NCBI RefSeq assembly: GCF_036186745.1
Contig: NZ_CP108086.1
Coordinates: 7,316,001-7,380,000, forward strand
Direction: 5' to 3'
Length of the DNA: 64,000 nucleotides
Origin: Microbispora hainanensis
GTDB taxonomy: Bacteria > Actinomycetota > Actinomycetes > Streptosporangiales > Streptosporangiaceae
Part shown: piece after piece, positions 43,545 through 51,783 of the stretch
Position numbering within the stretch: the first letter of the stretch is position 1
Layout of the letters: each line of letters opens with the position of its first letter
Notes under the pieces: generated by a model
What the model was told of the DNA's origin: nothing
The model's database searches: none
What the model saw: the letters and a program-made list of their open reading frames with translations, nothing else
Position numbers and translations under genes: made by a program

Positions 43545-43868
43545 CTAGTTGGAGCGCTGCTCGTTCTGCGAGCTCACGGGCTGCTGACTCTCACGCAGCT
43601 TCCGGTTCTCCTCCTCCAGGAGGCGCAGCCGCTCCTCGATGGACGGGGTGCCGGGCGGGATCTGCGCCGCCTGCGGAGCGACCGGCTCGGCCTGCGCCTG
43701 CACCGTCTGCCGCGCCTCGTCCTCGTCGCTCATCTTGCTGGTTTCCTTCTTGAACATGCGCAGCGACTGCCCCAGGGCCTTCGCGGTGTCCGGGAGCTTC
43801 TTGGCGCCGAAGAGAAGGATCAGAACCAGGAGGATCAGGATCCATTCCATGGGTCCGAGGTTGGGCAT
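43545..43868 (-). CDS. tatA: Twin-arginine translocase subunit TatA
   Basis: 107 residues: short membrane helix MEWILILLVLILLFGAKKLP with the FG hinge, then amphipathic helix KALGQSLRMFKKETSKM. A longer acidic, Gln-rich tail than usual ends in a coiled-coil-like EERLRLLEEENRKLRESQQ. Forms the pore for folded Tat substrates together with TatC. Confidence 0.93.
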   Translation of the reverse strand: MPNLGPMEWILILLVLILLFGAKKLPDTAKALGQSLRMFKKETSKMSDEDEARQTVQAQAEPVAPQAAQIPPGTPSIEERLRLLEEENRKLRESQQPVSSQNEQRSN

Positions 43869-43980
43869 GTCGTGTCCTTACCGCGAGGGCCGTGTACTAC
43901 CTCCCGATCGTACGCGCCCCGCACGCCAAAGTTCACCTGTCCACGAGCCTCAAAATCACATCAATCGCGGGCAAAGCCCA

Positions 43981-44124
43981 CTATTCGGGCATTCCAAGTC
44001 GGCCCCTTGCCCGGCGGACCTCGGTCTGCAGGTCCCGCGCCGCGGCGAGCACCCGGACGGCCGGCCACGCGAGGACGGCGAGCCCCGCCACGGTCACCGC
44101 CGCCAGGGCGAAGAGCACGGCCAT
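43981..44124 (-). CDS. 47-residue membrane protein between pafC and tatA
   Basis: MAVLFALAAVTVAGLAVLAW begins one membrane helix; the basic cytoplasmic tail is VLAAARDLQTEVRRARGRLG. ATG 44124 has GGGTGA 4 nt upstream and lies 15 bp after the pafC stop, within the run pafB-pafC-tatA-tatC. Size, helix and operon position support a real gene. Function unknown; a Tat accessory role or a membrane regulator is possible. Confidence 0.6.
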   Translation of the reverse strand: MAVLFALAAVTVAGLAVLAWPAVRVLAAARDLQTEVRRARGRLGMPE

Positions 44125-44138
44125 GTCACCCGCCCCGG

Positions 44139-45089
44139 TCACACGGTCTCGTAGTTGGCCAGCGCCTGCTTGGCGGTGGCCGTGACCCGCTCGGCGAGGG
44201 ACGCCGGCGACAGCACCCGGCCGCTGTCGCCCAGCCGGAGCGCGAGCCGTACGAGCCAGGACTGGTCGCGGGCCCGCAGGGAGACGCGCAGGCGGCCCTC
44301 CCCGAGCTCGGCGACCTCCTCGCAGGGGTAGTACTCCGCCACCCAGCGGCCCGCCGGGGTCAGCTCCAGCTCCACCAGCTCGTCGCCGTCCGACGGCCGG
44401 AACACGCCCTGGGTGACGTCCATCGGCTCGGCCTCGGCCGGCGGATCGGCCGGCACGTCGAGGACCTCGACCTCGACGATCCGGTCGAGGCGGAACATGC
44501 GCATCGCCTCGGCGCGGTAGCACCAGCCCTCCAGGTAGTGCCGCCCGTCCACGAGCACGACCCGCAGCGGGTCGACCTCCCTGGGGGTGATCTCGTCGCG
44601 CCCCGGCACGTAGTAGCGCAGCGACAGCCTGCGGCCCCGGCGCGCGGCGTCGGTGATGACGGCGTGGGCGTCCGGCGCCGCGCCGATCTCCACCTGGACC
44701 TGGCTGCTCACCGTGGCCGCGCCCTCGCCCGCCGCCTGCTCCAGCTTGGCGATGACCCGGCCGAGCACGTCGCGACCCTGGAACTCGGGCAGCTCGTCGA
44801 GCATGCGCAGCGCGACGAGCAGCGCGCTCGCCTCGTCGAGGCCGAGCTTGAGCGGCCGGGCGATCGCCTCGGCGTTGTCGATGAGGATCTCGCCGCCGTC
44901 CCAGGAGACGTCGATCAGGTCGCCGGGCGTGTGGCCGGGCAGGCCGCACATCCAGACGAGCTGGAGGTCGTCGATGAGCTGCTTTTCCGACAGGCCGAAC
45001 AGCCGCGCCACCTCGGGCACCTGCGCGCCCGGGTGCGACATGAGGTACGGCACGAGCGCGAGCAGCCGCGGCAGCCGGTCAGAGCTCAC
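44139..45089 (-). CDS. pafC: WYL-domain DNA-damage response regulator PafC
   Basis: 316 residues. N-terminal winged helix RLLALVPYLMSHPGAQVPEV, ARLFGLSEKQLIDDLQLVWM; then a WYL domain (~145-230, RLSLRYYVPGRDEITPREVD, VLVDGRHYLEGWCYRAEAMR) and WCX C-terminus. PafB and PafC together activate RecA-independent DNA-damage genes in mycobacteria; WYL probably senses a nucleic-acid signal. GTG 45089 overlaps the pafB stop (GTGA). Confidence 0.9.
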   Translation of the reverse strand: MSSDRLPRLLALVPYLMSHPGAQVPEVARLFGLSEKQLIDDLQLVWMCGLPGHTPGDLIDVSWDGGEILIDNAEAIARPLKLGLDEASALLVALRMLDELPEFQGRDVLGRVIAKLEQAAGEGAATVSSQVQVEIGAAPDAHAVITDAARRGRRLSLRYYVPGRDEITPREVDPLRVVLVDGRHYLEGWCYRAEAMRMFRLDRIVEVEVLDVPADPPAEAEPMDVTQGVFRPSDGDELVELELTPAGRWVAEYYPCEEVAELGEGRLRVSLRARDQSWLVRLALRLGDSGRVLSPASLAERVTATAKQALANYETV

Positions 45090-46027
45090 TGCAACGCCCC
45101 CTTCAGACGGCGGATCACGGCGTCGCGCGCGTCCGGCGGGTCGAGCACGACGGCGTCCGGGCCGAGGCTGGCCAGCCACCCGGCGAGCCGTTCCGCGTCG
45201 GCGAAGGTCACCTCGGCCTCGTCCCACTCGTCCGGCCCGGGACGCACCGCCTGGGCGGCGTGCCGCAGGCCGAGGCAGGTGCCCTTGCGCACGCGCACCA
45301 GGGCGACCCGCTCGTTCGGCAGCTCCTGGAAGCCCACCATGGCCCGCAGGTCCAGCCCCTCGGGCACGGTGAACGCCCCCGGCCGCCCGAGCGTGGACAC
45401 GGCCCCGGCGATCCGGCTGAGCCGGAAGACCCGGGCGGCGCCGCGGTCGCGGTCGTGCCCGACCAGATACCACCGGCCGCGCCTGCTGACGACCCCCCAC
45501 GGCTCGACCGTGCGCCGCAGCACCGACTCGCTGCCGGCCGACCGGTAGTCGAAGGCGACCGCGCGCCGGTCGCGTACGGCCTCCCACAGCGCGGGGAACG
45601 CGGGGTCGCGGGTGTCCACCCGCAGCTCCAGCGGGCTCTCCGCGAGGTCGGCGTGCACGCCGCCCGCGGTCAGCTTCAGCAGCGCCCCGCTGGCCGCCTC
45701 GGCGAGGCTGGCCCGCTGCCACACCTGCGCGGCCAGGCCGATGACGGCGGCCTCGTCGGGCTCCAGCGTGATCTCGGGCAGCTCGTACGCCTCGCGCACG
45801 ATCCGGTAGCCGGGGTCGTCCTCCCAGGGGTCCTTGTGGACCTCGATGGGGATGCCGATCTCGCGCAGCTCGTTCTTGTCGCGCTCGAACATGCGCTGGA
45901 AGGCCTCGTCGTTGTCCGGGTCGTAACCGGGGACGGCCTGCCGGATCTGCTCCGCGCTCAGCGGCCGCCGCGTCGCGAGCAGGCAGATAACCAGATTGAG
46001 CAGCCGCTCGGTCTTCCGCCGCGACAT
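45086..46027 (-). CDS. pafB: WYL-domain DNA-damage response regulator PafB
   Basis: 313 residues. Winged helix (SRRKTERLLNLVICLLATRR; MFERDKNELREIGIPIEVHK) followed by WYL (AVAFDYRSAGSESVLRRTVE; GRWYLVGHDRDRGAARVFRL) and WCX. It is the partner of PafC and forms a heterodimer. ATG 46027 with AGGGAGG upstream. pafB/C are named for their position after pafA in mycobacteria; here pafA is 4.3 kb away and in a different transcript. Confidence 0.9.
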   Translation of the reverse strand: MSRRKTERLLNLVICLLATRRPLSAEQIRQAVPGYDPDNDEAFQRMFERDKNELREIGIPIEVHKDPWEDDPGYRIVREAYELPEITLEPDEAAVIGLAAQVWQRASLAEAASGALLKLTAGGVHADLAESPLELRVDTRDPAFPALWEAVRDRRAVAFDYRSAGSESVLRRTVEPWGVVSRRGRWYLVGHDRDRGAARVFRLSRIAGAVSTLGRPGAFTVPEGLDLRAMVGFQELPNERVALVRVRKGTCLGLRHAAQAVRPGPDEWDEAEVTFADAERLAGWLASLGPDAVVLDPPDARDAVIRRLKGALQ

Positions 46028-46066
46028 CGGGCCTCCCTTCCGATGGAGAACGCTACCCTTTTCGGC

Positions 46067-47134
46067 GTGATCAGATGGCGCAAGGGCGAAGTGGTGCGGG
46101 TCCGGCGCGAGTGGCCGGGGGCGGTGGAGCTCGACGTCGCCGTCGCCGAGGGCGAGTGCCGGGCGCTCGCCTATCCCCCGCTGGTGGGACGCCCTGAGGT
46201 GGGCGACACCGTGCTGCTCAACACGACCGCCCTCGCCATGGGTCTCGGTACGGGAGGGTACGCCATGGTGGTGGCCGTCCCGGACCGTTTGCCGCAAGAT
46301 CCTTCGGGCCCGGGCCACCTGGTGAAGGCACGCTACACGCCGTTGCAGGCCACGGTGCTCGGCGCGGACGAGCAGGGGTCCCCGCACCACGAGGCGCTGC
46401 GGGAGGCCGACTCGGTCGACGGCATGCCCGTGGTCGTCGCCGACCTGCACTCCGCCCTGCCCGCGATCCTGTGCGGCCTCTACGCGGACGCCCCCGGGAT
46501 CAGGGTGGCGTACGTGATGCAGGACGGCGGGGCGCTGCCTGCCTGGTTCTCGATGTCGTGCGCGACGCTGCGCGAGCGTGACTGGCTGTGCGGGGTGGTG
46601 ACGACCGGCCAGTCCTTCGGCGGCGACGTGGAGGCGGTCACCCTGCACACCGGCCTGCTGGCCGCCCGCCACGTGCTCGGGGCCGACGTCGCCGTAGTCG
46701 CCCAGGGGCCGGGCAACCTCGGCACCGGCACCCGCTGGGGATTTTCCGGCGTCGCCGCGGGCGAGGCGGTCAACGCCGCCGCCGTGCTGGCCGGGCGGCC
46801 CGTGGCCGCGCTGCGGGTCAGCGAGGGAGACCGCCGCGAGCGGCACGTCGGGGTGTCGCACCACTCCCTCACGGCGTACGGCCGGGTCGCGCTGGCCCCG
46901 GCCCAGGTGGTCGTGCCGGATCTGCCCGGCGAGTTCGGGGCGGCGGTGCGCGAGCAGGCCGCGGCCCTGGCCACCCGCCACGAGATCGTGACCGTGCCGG
47001 TGGACGGCCTGCGCGAGGCGCTCAAGGCGTCCCCGGTGCGGCTGTCCACCATGGGCCGCGGCCTGGAGGAGGACCTGGCCTACTTCGTGACCTCCGCCGC
47101 CGCCGGGAGGCACGCGGCGTCGCTGCTGTCGTAG
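46067..47134 (+). CDS. DUF3866 family protein
   Basis: 355 residues, cytoplasmic. N-terminus IRWRKGEVVRVRREWPGAVE is typical of DUF3866. Central PVVVADLHSALPAILCGLYA, RVAYVMQDGGALPAWFS, CGVVTTGQSFGGDVEAVTLH and QGPGNLGTGTRWGFSGVAAG look like a conserved enzyme core of unknown activity. GTG 46067 is 7 nt after TACCCT (46054-46059); probably leaderless. Only 39 bp separate it from divergent pafB. The 3' end overlaps the DUF3291 gene by 55 bp. Confidence 0.82.
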   Translation: MIRWRKGEVVRVRREWPGAVELDVAVAEGECRALAYPPLVGRPEVGDTVLLNTTALAMGLGTGGYAMVVAVPDRLPQDPSGPGHLVKARYTPLQATVLGADEQGSPHHEALREADSVDGMPVVVADLHSALPAILCGLYADAPGIRVAYVMQDGGALPAWFSMSCATLRERDWLCGVVTTGQSFGGDVEAVTLHTGLLAARHVLGADVAVVAQGPGNLGTGTRWGFSGVAAGEAVNAAAVLAGRPVAALRVSEGDRRERHVGVSHHSLTAYGRVALAPAQVVVPDLPGEFGAAVREQAAALATRHEIVTVPVDGLREALKASPVRLSTMGRGLEEDLAYFVTSAAAGRHAASLLS

Positions 47135-47556
47135 AAGTCCTTGAACGTGAACGCCTCCGGGCCCGGCCCCTGAGCCCGGAGCAGCTCCAGGCGCGCGATG
47201 GCCTCGTCGAGCGGCGGCCGGTGGCCCTCGGGCACCCACCACATCACCGTGTATGGCTCGGCCATCCGGAGGAACCACTGCCGGCGGCGCCGCATCACCT
47301 CCAGGTGGGCACTGCGATAGACGAAGTTCCACAACGTCTCGCGGGACTCCCAGACCGAGACGTTCACGACCAGCATCGGCCCGTAGTCGTGCTGGATCAG
47401 GTCGGTGGGCTCGTCGCCCTCCTTCATGCGCCAGACGAAGCCGGGCGCGTCGTCCGACACCTCGTAGATCGGCGCCAGGGCGGCGAGGAAGCTCGCCAGT
47501 GCGGGTGAGTCGAGGGGTTCCCTGAGATGGGCGACGTTGAGCTGGGCGAGATGCAT
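47080..47556 (-). CDS. DUF3291 family protein
   Basis: 158 residues: LAQLNVAHLREPLDSPALAS, FVWRMKEGDE, MLVVNVSVWESRETLWNFVY, RRRRQWFLRM, and VMWWVPEGHRPPLDEAIARL. The fold is a dimeric alpha-beta barrel related to antibiotic monooxygenases; substrates unknown. 3' overlap (55 bp) with the convergent DUF3866 gene. The regulator gene upstream ends 14 bp away, so they are likely co-transcribed. Confidence 0.82.
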   Translation of the reverse strand: MHLAQLNVAHLREPLDSPALASFLAALAPIYEVSDDAPGFVWRMKEGDEPTDLIQHDYGPMLVVNVSVWESRETLWNFVYRSAHLEVMRRRRQWFLRMAEPYTVMWWVPEGHRPPLDEAIARLELLRAQGPGPEAFTFKDFYDSSDAACLPAAAEVTK

Positions 47557-47570
47557 GCCGCGATTCTATG

Positions 47571-48224
47571 TCAATCTACGTTGTTTTTAGAAGGCCCGAA
47601 GACCACGCAGCACTCCTCCGGTCTCGGGTCGAGCGCCGCGACGACCCCGGTCTCGCCCAGACCGGCCAGCATCCCCTCGCAGAGCGCGAGGTTCATCGAG
47701 CACACGAGCAGCGGATGAGTGTCGGCCAGCACATGGAAGGGGCAGTTGCGCAGCCGCACCCGCCCGTCCTCCTCGTACGGCTCGTAGCCGCGCGCACGCA
47801 GCATCTCGACGAGGTCGCCGCCCGCCTCACCGGCGGCCAGCCGCTCCCCGGTCCGGCGGGCGGCCTCCTCGGCCTTCTCCTCGCCGCCCAGCAGGTCGAC
47901 GGTCTCCGCCAGCACGAGCGCGAGCGTGCGATAGTCGCGGGGCGGCAGGCTCACGGTCCGCTCCTCGCGCACCCGCCGGTAGACCTTCGCGGGGCGTCCG
48001 CCGCCGGGGCCGGCCTTGCCGCTGAGCCGCCGGAAGCCCGCCTCGAGCAACCCCGCGTCGACCAGTTTGTCCAGATGGTGGGCCGCCAGCGTGCGCTGGA
48101 CTCCGGTCGCCTCGGCCGCCTCGTTTCGGCCCACGTCACGCCCCTGCTCGGCCACGAACCGATACAGCGCCCGCCGTACGGGATCGCCGAGCACGCTCAT
48201 CGACTCCAGGTCGTCGCTCGTCAC
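47571..48224 (-). CDS. Winged-helix regulator with Cys-rich C-terminus (possible Fe-S sensor)
   Basis: 217 residues. ArsR/SufR-like HTH: SVLGDPVRRALYRFVAEQGR, VQRTLAAHHLDKLVDAGLLE. The C-terminal domain carries NCPFHVLADTHPLLVC, ALCEGML and PEECCVVF: five cysteines that could hold an Fe-S cluster or metal, as in SufR-type regulators, although the spacing is not exactly SufR. GTG 48224 follows TAGACT by 6 nt (leaderless likely). ATG 48200 is an alternative. It is divergent from the chitosanase promoter. Confidence 0.72.
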   Translation of the reverse strand: MTSDDLESMSVLGDPVRRALYRFVAEQGRDVGRNEAAEATGVQRTLAAHHLDKLVDAGLLEAGFRRLSGKAGPGGGRPAKVYRRVREERTVSLPPRDYRTLALVLAETVDLLGGEEKAEEAARRTGERLAAGEAGGDLVEMLRARGYEPYEEDGRVRLRNCPFHVLADTHPLLVCSMNLALCEGMLAGLGETGVVAALDPRPEECCVVFGPSKNNVD

Positions 48225-48246
48225 AGGCGGAGTCTACGGCGAGCCG

Positions 48247-48292
48247 TTGACGCGGCCGTACGGCGCTGCTTTCATTAGGAAACCTTCCTAAC
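48247..48292 (+). promoter_or_regulatory. Chitosanase promoter with CsnR-type operator
   Basis: TTGACG (48247-48252) and TTTCAT (48270-48275) with 17-bp spacing. ATTAGGAAACCTTCCTAAC (48274-48292) overlaps the -10 and expected start. It differs from the csnR operator (20047-20065) at two bases, keeping the arms TTAGGAA/TTCCTAA. The design matches csn promoters of Streptomyces, where CsnR represses until chitosan oligomers appear. Confidence 0.83.
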
Positions 48293-48377
48293 TAGACCCC
48301 CTCACGGAGGGCTCACCCCCGCCCGCGCCCCTTCCCGCCACGTCGCACGGCCGCGGGCGGAGAACGGAGCGACGCAC

Positions 48378-49256
48378 GTGAAAGACCCGCTGATCAGGCG
48401 CACTCCCCGGCTCACTCCCCGGCGCGCGGCTGTGCTGCTCGCGGCCGCAGCGGCCGTGCTCCCCGCGAACGCGGCGGCGGCCGCGACCGGCGGCGGTCCG
48501 GCCGCCGCCCGGGAGAACGTGAAGGTGGCGGTCAAGGCGGCGCCGGTCGACCTCACCGACCCGAAGAAGAAGGAGATCGCGATGGAGCTCGTCTCCAGCG
48601 CGGAGAACTCCACCCTCGACTGGAAGGCCCAGTACAAGTACATCGAGGACATCGACGACGGGCGTGGCTACACCGCCGGCATCATCGGCTTCTGCTCGGG
48701 CACCGGCGACATGCTCGACCTGGTCGAGCTCTACACCGCGCGCAAGCCCGGCAACGTGCTGGCGAAGTATCTGCCCGCACTGCGGAAGGTGAACGGCACC
48801 GACTCGCACCGGGGGCTGGACCCGGACTTCCCCAGGGACTGGCGCGCCGCCGCCGCCGACCCCGCGTTCCAGCAGGCGCAGAACGACGAGCGCGACCGGG
48901 TCTACTTCAACCCCGCCGTAACCCAGGCCAAGGCCGACGGCCTGCGCGCGCTCGGGCAGTTCGCCTACTACGACGCCATGGTGATGCACGGCCCCGGCTC
49001 CGATCCGGTCAGCTTCGGCGGCATCCGCAAGACGGCCATGAAGAAGGCCAGGACCCCGGCGCAGGGCGGCGACGAGGTCGCCTACCTCAACGCGTTCCTC
49101 GACGCCCGCAAGGCCGCGATGAAGACCGAGGAGGCGCACAGCGACACCAGCCGGGTCGACACCGCCCAGCGGGTGTTCCTCAAGAACGGCAACCTCGACC
49201 TCGACCCGCCGCTGCGCTGGAAGGTCTACGGCGACGGCTACCAGATCCTGAGCTGA
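48378..49256 (+). CDS. csnA: Secreted chitosanase, GH46
   Basis: 292 residues. Signal region with twin arginine (LTPRRAAVLLAAAAAVLPAN) suggests Tat or Sec export; mature part starts near residue 40. GH46 catalytic residues by comparison with Streptomyces sp. N174 chitosanase: Glu76 (SSAENSTLDW) and Asp94 (IEDIDDGRGYTAG), 18 apart as in the reference Glu22/Asp40. QYKYIEDIDDGRGYTAGIIG is the family signature. Inverting endo-enzyme that cuts chitosan into glucosamine oligomers. GTG 48378 has CGGAG 9 nt upstream. The CsnR box precedes it by 86 bp. Confidence 0.95.
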   Translation: MKDPLIRRTPRLTPRRAAVLLAAAAAVLPANAAAAATGGGPAAARENVKVAVKAAPVDLTDPKKKEIAMELVSSAENSTLDWKAQYKYIEDIDDGRGYTAGIIGFCSGTGDMLDLVELYTARKPGNVLAKYLPALRKVNGTDSHRGLDPDFPRDWRAAAADPAFQQAQNDERDRVYFNPAVTQAKADGLRALGQFAYYDAMVMHGPGSDPVSFGGIRKTAMKKARTPAQGGDEVAYLNAFLDARKAAMKTEEAHSDTSRVDTAQRVFLKNGNLDLDPPLRWKVYGDGYQILS

Positions 49257-49270
49257 CCCCCGTACGCCGA

Positions 49271-49303
49271 GGGCCCCTCCCACCGCCCGGGTGGAAGGGG
49301 CCC
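49271..49303. terminator. Bidirectional hairpin between chitosanase and FKBP genes
   Basis: Arms GGGCCCCTCCCACC (49271-49284) and GGTGGAAGGGGCCC (49290-49303), one mismatch, 5-nt loop. It lies between convergent stops at 49256 and 49322 and can serve both. Confidence 0.75.
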
Positions 49304-49321
49304 CTGCCGTACGGGTGACCG

Positions 49322-50284
49322 TCAGGCCGCGCCGAGAACGTCCACGACGAAGACGAGCGTGTCGGTGCCCTTGATGCCGCCCTGCGCGTTGCCCTCCTTG
49401 CCGTAGCCGAGGTCCGGCGGGATCGTCAGCAGGACGCGGCTGCCGACCGGGACGCCGGTCAGGCCCTGCGCCCAGCCCTTGACGACCTGGTTGAGGGCGA
49501 ACGTCGCGGGCTGGCCCCGCTCCCAGCTGGAGTCGAACTGCTTGTCGGTGCCCCAGATCTTGCCGACGTAGTGGGCGAGGACCGTCTGATCGGCCTTCAC
49601 CTCCGGGCCGCCGCCCTTGATGACGGTCTTGACGACCAGCTTCTTGGGCGCCTTCTCGGTGGTCTTGGTGGTCAGCGTCGGCGCCTTGTCGCCACCGGGG
49701 TTCTCCAGCTTCACCCCGTCGACGCCGGGGTCGACGGCGGCGCCCTGGACCGACTTCAGCGCGGCCGACACCACGTCGATGACGAGCACCTGCGACGTCG
49801 TGTCGAAGTCCTGGCCCTGCTGCTTGGCCTGCTCGACCTGCTCCGGGCTCAGGTTGTCCTTGGCGACGACGGCCATGACCCGGCCGCCCGGCTTGGCGCC
49901 GACCAGCGCCTCGTGCAGCGCCTTGGGCAGCTGCGGGCTGACCGACACGAACTCCGCCCTGCCCTGGTCGTAGTCGGACCCGGCCGCCTTGTTCTCCTTG
50001 CCGTCCCAGTTGTAGACGGTGACGTTGGCGGTGAGGACGTCGCCGTCCTTGGCCGGGGTGCCCTGGCCCTCGATGACCTTGACGGAGGCGGAGGTGAGCG
50101 AGGGCTTGCCCGCCGGGAAGGTCAGGGTGGGCTTCTTGCCGGCCTCTCCCGTCACCTTGATGGCCGAGGCGGCGGCCTGGCCACTGGAGGTGGGGCTCGC
50201 ACTGGACGCGCTCTTCTGCGCGGTGCCGCAGGCGGCGGCGAGCAAAAGGGGCAGGGCGGCGACGAGTGCCGTACGACGGCGCAT
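49322..50284 (-). CDS. FKBP-type peptidyl-prolyl isomerase, lipoprotein
   Basis: 320 residues from ATG 50284 (GAGGA upstream). Signal peptide and lipobox-like LLLAAACG. Two FKBP-like regions: a degenerate first (GDVLTANVTVYNWDGKENKA, with YDQGRAEF) and a canonical second (TVLAHYVGKIWGTDKQFDSS, VVKGWAQGLTGVPVGSRVLL, PPDLGYGKEGN). Folds secreted proteins at the membrane surface. Position beside pafA is usual in actinobacteria. Confidence 0.9.
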   Translation of the reverse strand: MRRRTALVAALPLLLAAACGTAQKSASSASPTSSGQAAASAIKVTGEAGKKPTLTFPAGKPSLTSASVKVIEGQGTPAKDGDVLTANVTVYNWDGKENKAAGSDYDQGRAEFVSVSPQLPKALHEALVGAKPGGRVMAVVAKDNLSPEQVEQAKQQGQDFDTTSQVLVIDVVSAALKSVQGAAVDPGVDGVKLENPGGDKAPTLTTKTTEKAPKKLVVKTVIKGGGPEVKADQTVLAHYVGKIWGTDKQFDSSWERGQPATFALNQVVKGWAQGLTGVPVGSRVLLTIPPDLGYGKEGNAQGGIKGTDTLVFVVDVLGAA

Positions 50285-50355
50285 ATGGGATTCCTCAAAC
50301 AGACAGCGGGTCCGGGCCAGGCTACCCGAACCCGCCGTCAGAGCGGTGTAAGAGA

Positions 50356-51714
50356 TCACATGCCGGCGATGAGCTTCTCGACTCGCTCGTCCACGCTGCG
50401 GAACGGATCCTTGCACAGCACCGTCCGCTGGGCCTGGTCGTTGAGCTTCAGGTGGACCCAGTCGACGGTGAAGTCGCGCCGCTTCTCCTGGGCCTTGCGG
50501 ATGAACTCTCCGCGCAGCTTGGCCCGTGTGGTCTGCGGCGGAACCGACTTGGCCTCGAAGATGCGGACGTCGTCGGCCACCCTCTCGACCGCCCCGCGCT
50601 TCTGCAGGAGATAGAACAGCCCGCGCTTGCGGTGGACGTCGTGATAGGCGAGATCCAGTTGCGCGACACGCGGCGACGACAGCGGAAGGTCGTACTTCTG
50701 TCTGTAACGTTCAATCATCTGATATTTGGTGACCCAGTCGATCTCGCGCGAGACGAGGTCGAGGTCGCCCGTGTCGACCGCCCGGAGCGTGCGCTCCCAC
50801 AGCTCCAGCACCCGCTTGGCGATGGCGTCCCCACCACGCCTGTCGACGAAGTCCTGCGCCTTGGTCAGGTATTCCTGCTGGATCTCCAGCGACGACGCCT
50901 CACGGCCGTTGGCCAGGCGCACCCTGCGCCTGCCCGTCATGTCGTGGGACACCTCCCGGATCGCCCTGATCGGGTTCTCCAGGGACAGGTCGCGCATCAC
51001 CACACCGGCCTCGATCATGCGCAGCACCAGGTCGGTGGCGCCGACCTTGAGCAGCATCGTGGTCTCGCTCATGTTCGAGTCGCCCACGATGACGTGCAGC
51101 CGGCGGAACCGCTCGGCGTCCGCGTGCGGCTCGTCACGGGTGTTGATGATCGGCCGGGACCGGGTGGTCGCCGAGGAGACGCCCTCCCAGATGTGCTCGG
51201 CCCGCTGGGACACGCAGTAGACGGCTCCGCGCGGCGTCTGCAGCACCTTGCCCGCACCGCAGATGATCTGCCGCGTCACCAGATAAGGGATCAGGACGTC
51301 GGCCAGCCGCCCGAACTCCCCGTGCCGGCCCACGAGGTAGTTCTCGTGGCAGCCGTATGAGTTGCCGGCCGAGTCGGTGTTGTTCTTGAACAGGTAGATG
51401 TCGCCCGCGATGCCTTCCTCGCGGAGCCGCTTCTCGGCGTCCACGAGGAGGCCCTCCAGGATCCGCTCCCCCGCCTTGTCGTGCGTGACCAGCTCCACGA
51501 CGTTGTCGCATTCAGGGGTGGCGTACTCGGGATGGCTGCCCACGTCCAGGTAGAGACGTGCGCCGTTGCGCAGGAATACGTTGCTCGATCGGCCCCAGGA
51601 CACCACTCGCCGGAACAGGTACCGCGCCACCTCGTCCGGCGACAGCCTCCGCTGCCCGCGGAACGTGCAGGTGACGCCGTACTCGTTCTCCAGCCCGAAT
51701 ATGCGTCGATCCAT
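50356..51714 (-). CDS. pafA: Pup--protein ligase PafA
   Basis: 452 residues. [20 protein letters not shown] at the N-terminus (ATP-site Glu), [40 protein letters not shown], and [21 protein letters not shown] glutamine-synthetase-like ligase that joins Pup to substrate lysines using ATP, marking them for the proteasome. ATG 51714; a GTG just before (51717) is possible. Neither pup nor dop is in the window. Confidence 0.96.
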   Translation of the reverse strand: MDRRIFGLENEYGVTCTFRGQRRLSPDEVARYLFRRVVSWGRSSNVFLRNGARLYLDVGSHPEYATPECDNVVELVTHDKAGERILEGLLVDAEKRLREEGIAGDIYLFKNNTDSAGNSYGCHENYLVGRHGEFGRLADVLIPYLVTRQIICGAGKVLQTPRGAVYCVSQRAEHIWEGVSSATTRSRPIINTRDEPHADAERFRRLHVIVGDSNMSETTMLLKVGATDLVLRMIEAGVVMRDLSLENPIRAIREVSHDMTGRRRVRLANGREASSLEIQQEYLTKAQDFVDRRGGDAIAKRVLELWERTLRAVDTGDLDLVSREIDWVTKYQMIERYRQKYDLPLSSPRVAQLDLAYHDVHRKRGLFYLLQKRGAVERVADDVRIFEAKSVPPQTTRAKLRGEFIRKAQEKRRDFTVDWVHLKLNDQAQRTVLCKDPFRSVDERVEKLIAGM

Positions 51715-51783
51715 CACCTCACACTATTCCCATAAACCGGCGGCCGAACAGTGATCAGGCGGGGGAATGCCGAGAAGAAGGAC

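Noticed and set aside
44125-44949. Long minus-strand frame continuing upstream of the 47-residue protein
   Set aside because: It is a shifted frame inside pafC; only the last 47 codons lie outside and have their own start and ribosome site.
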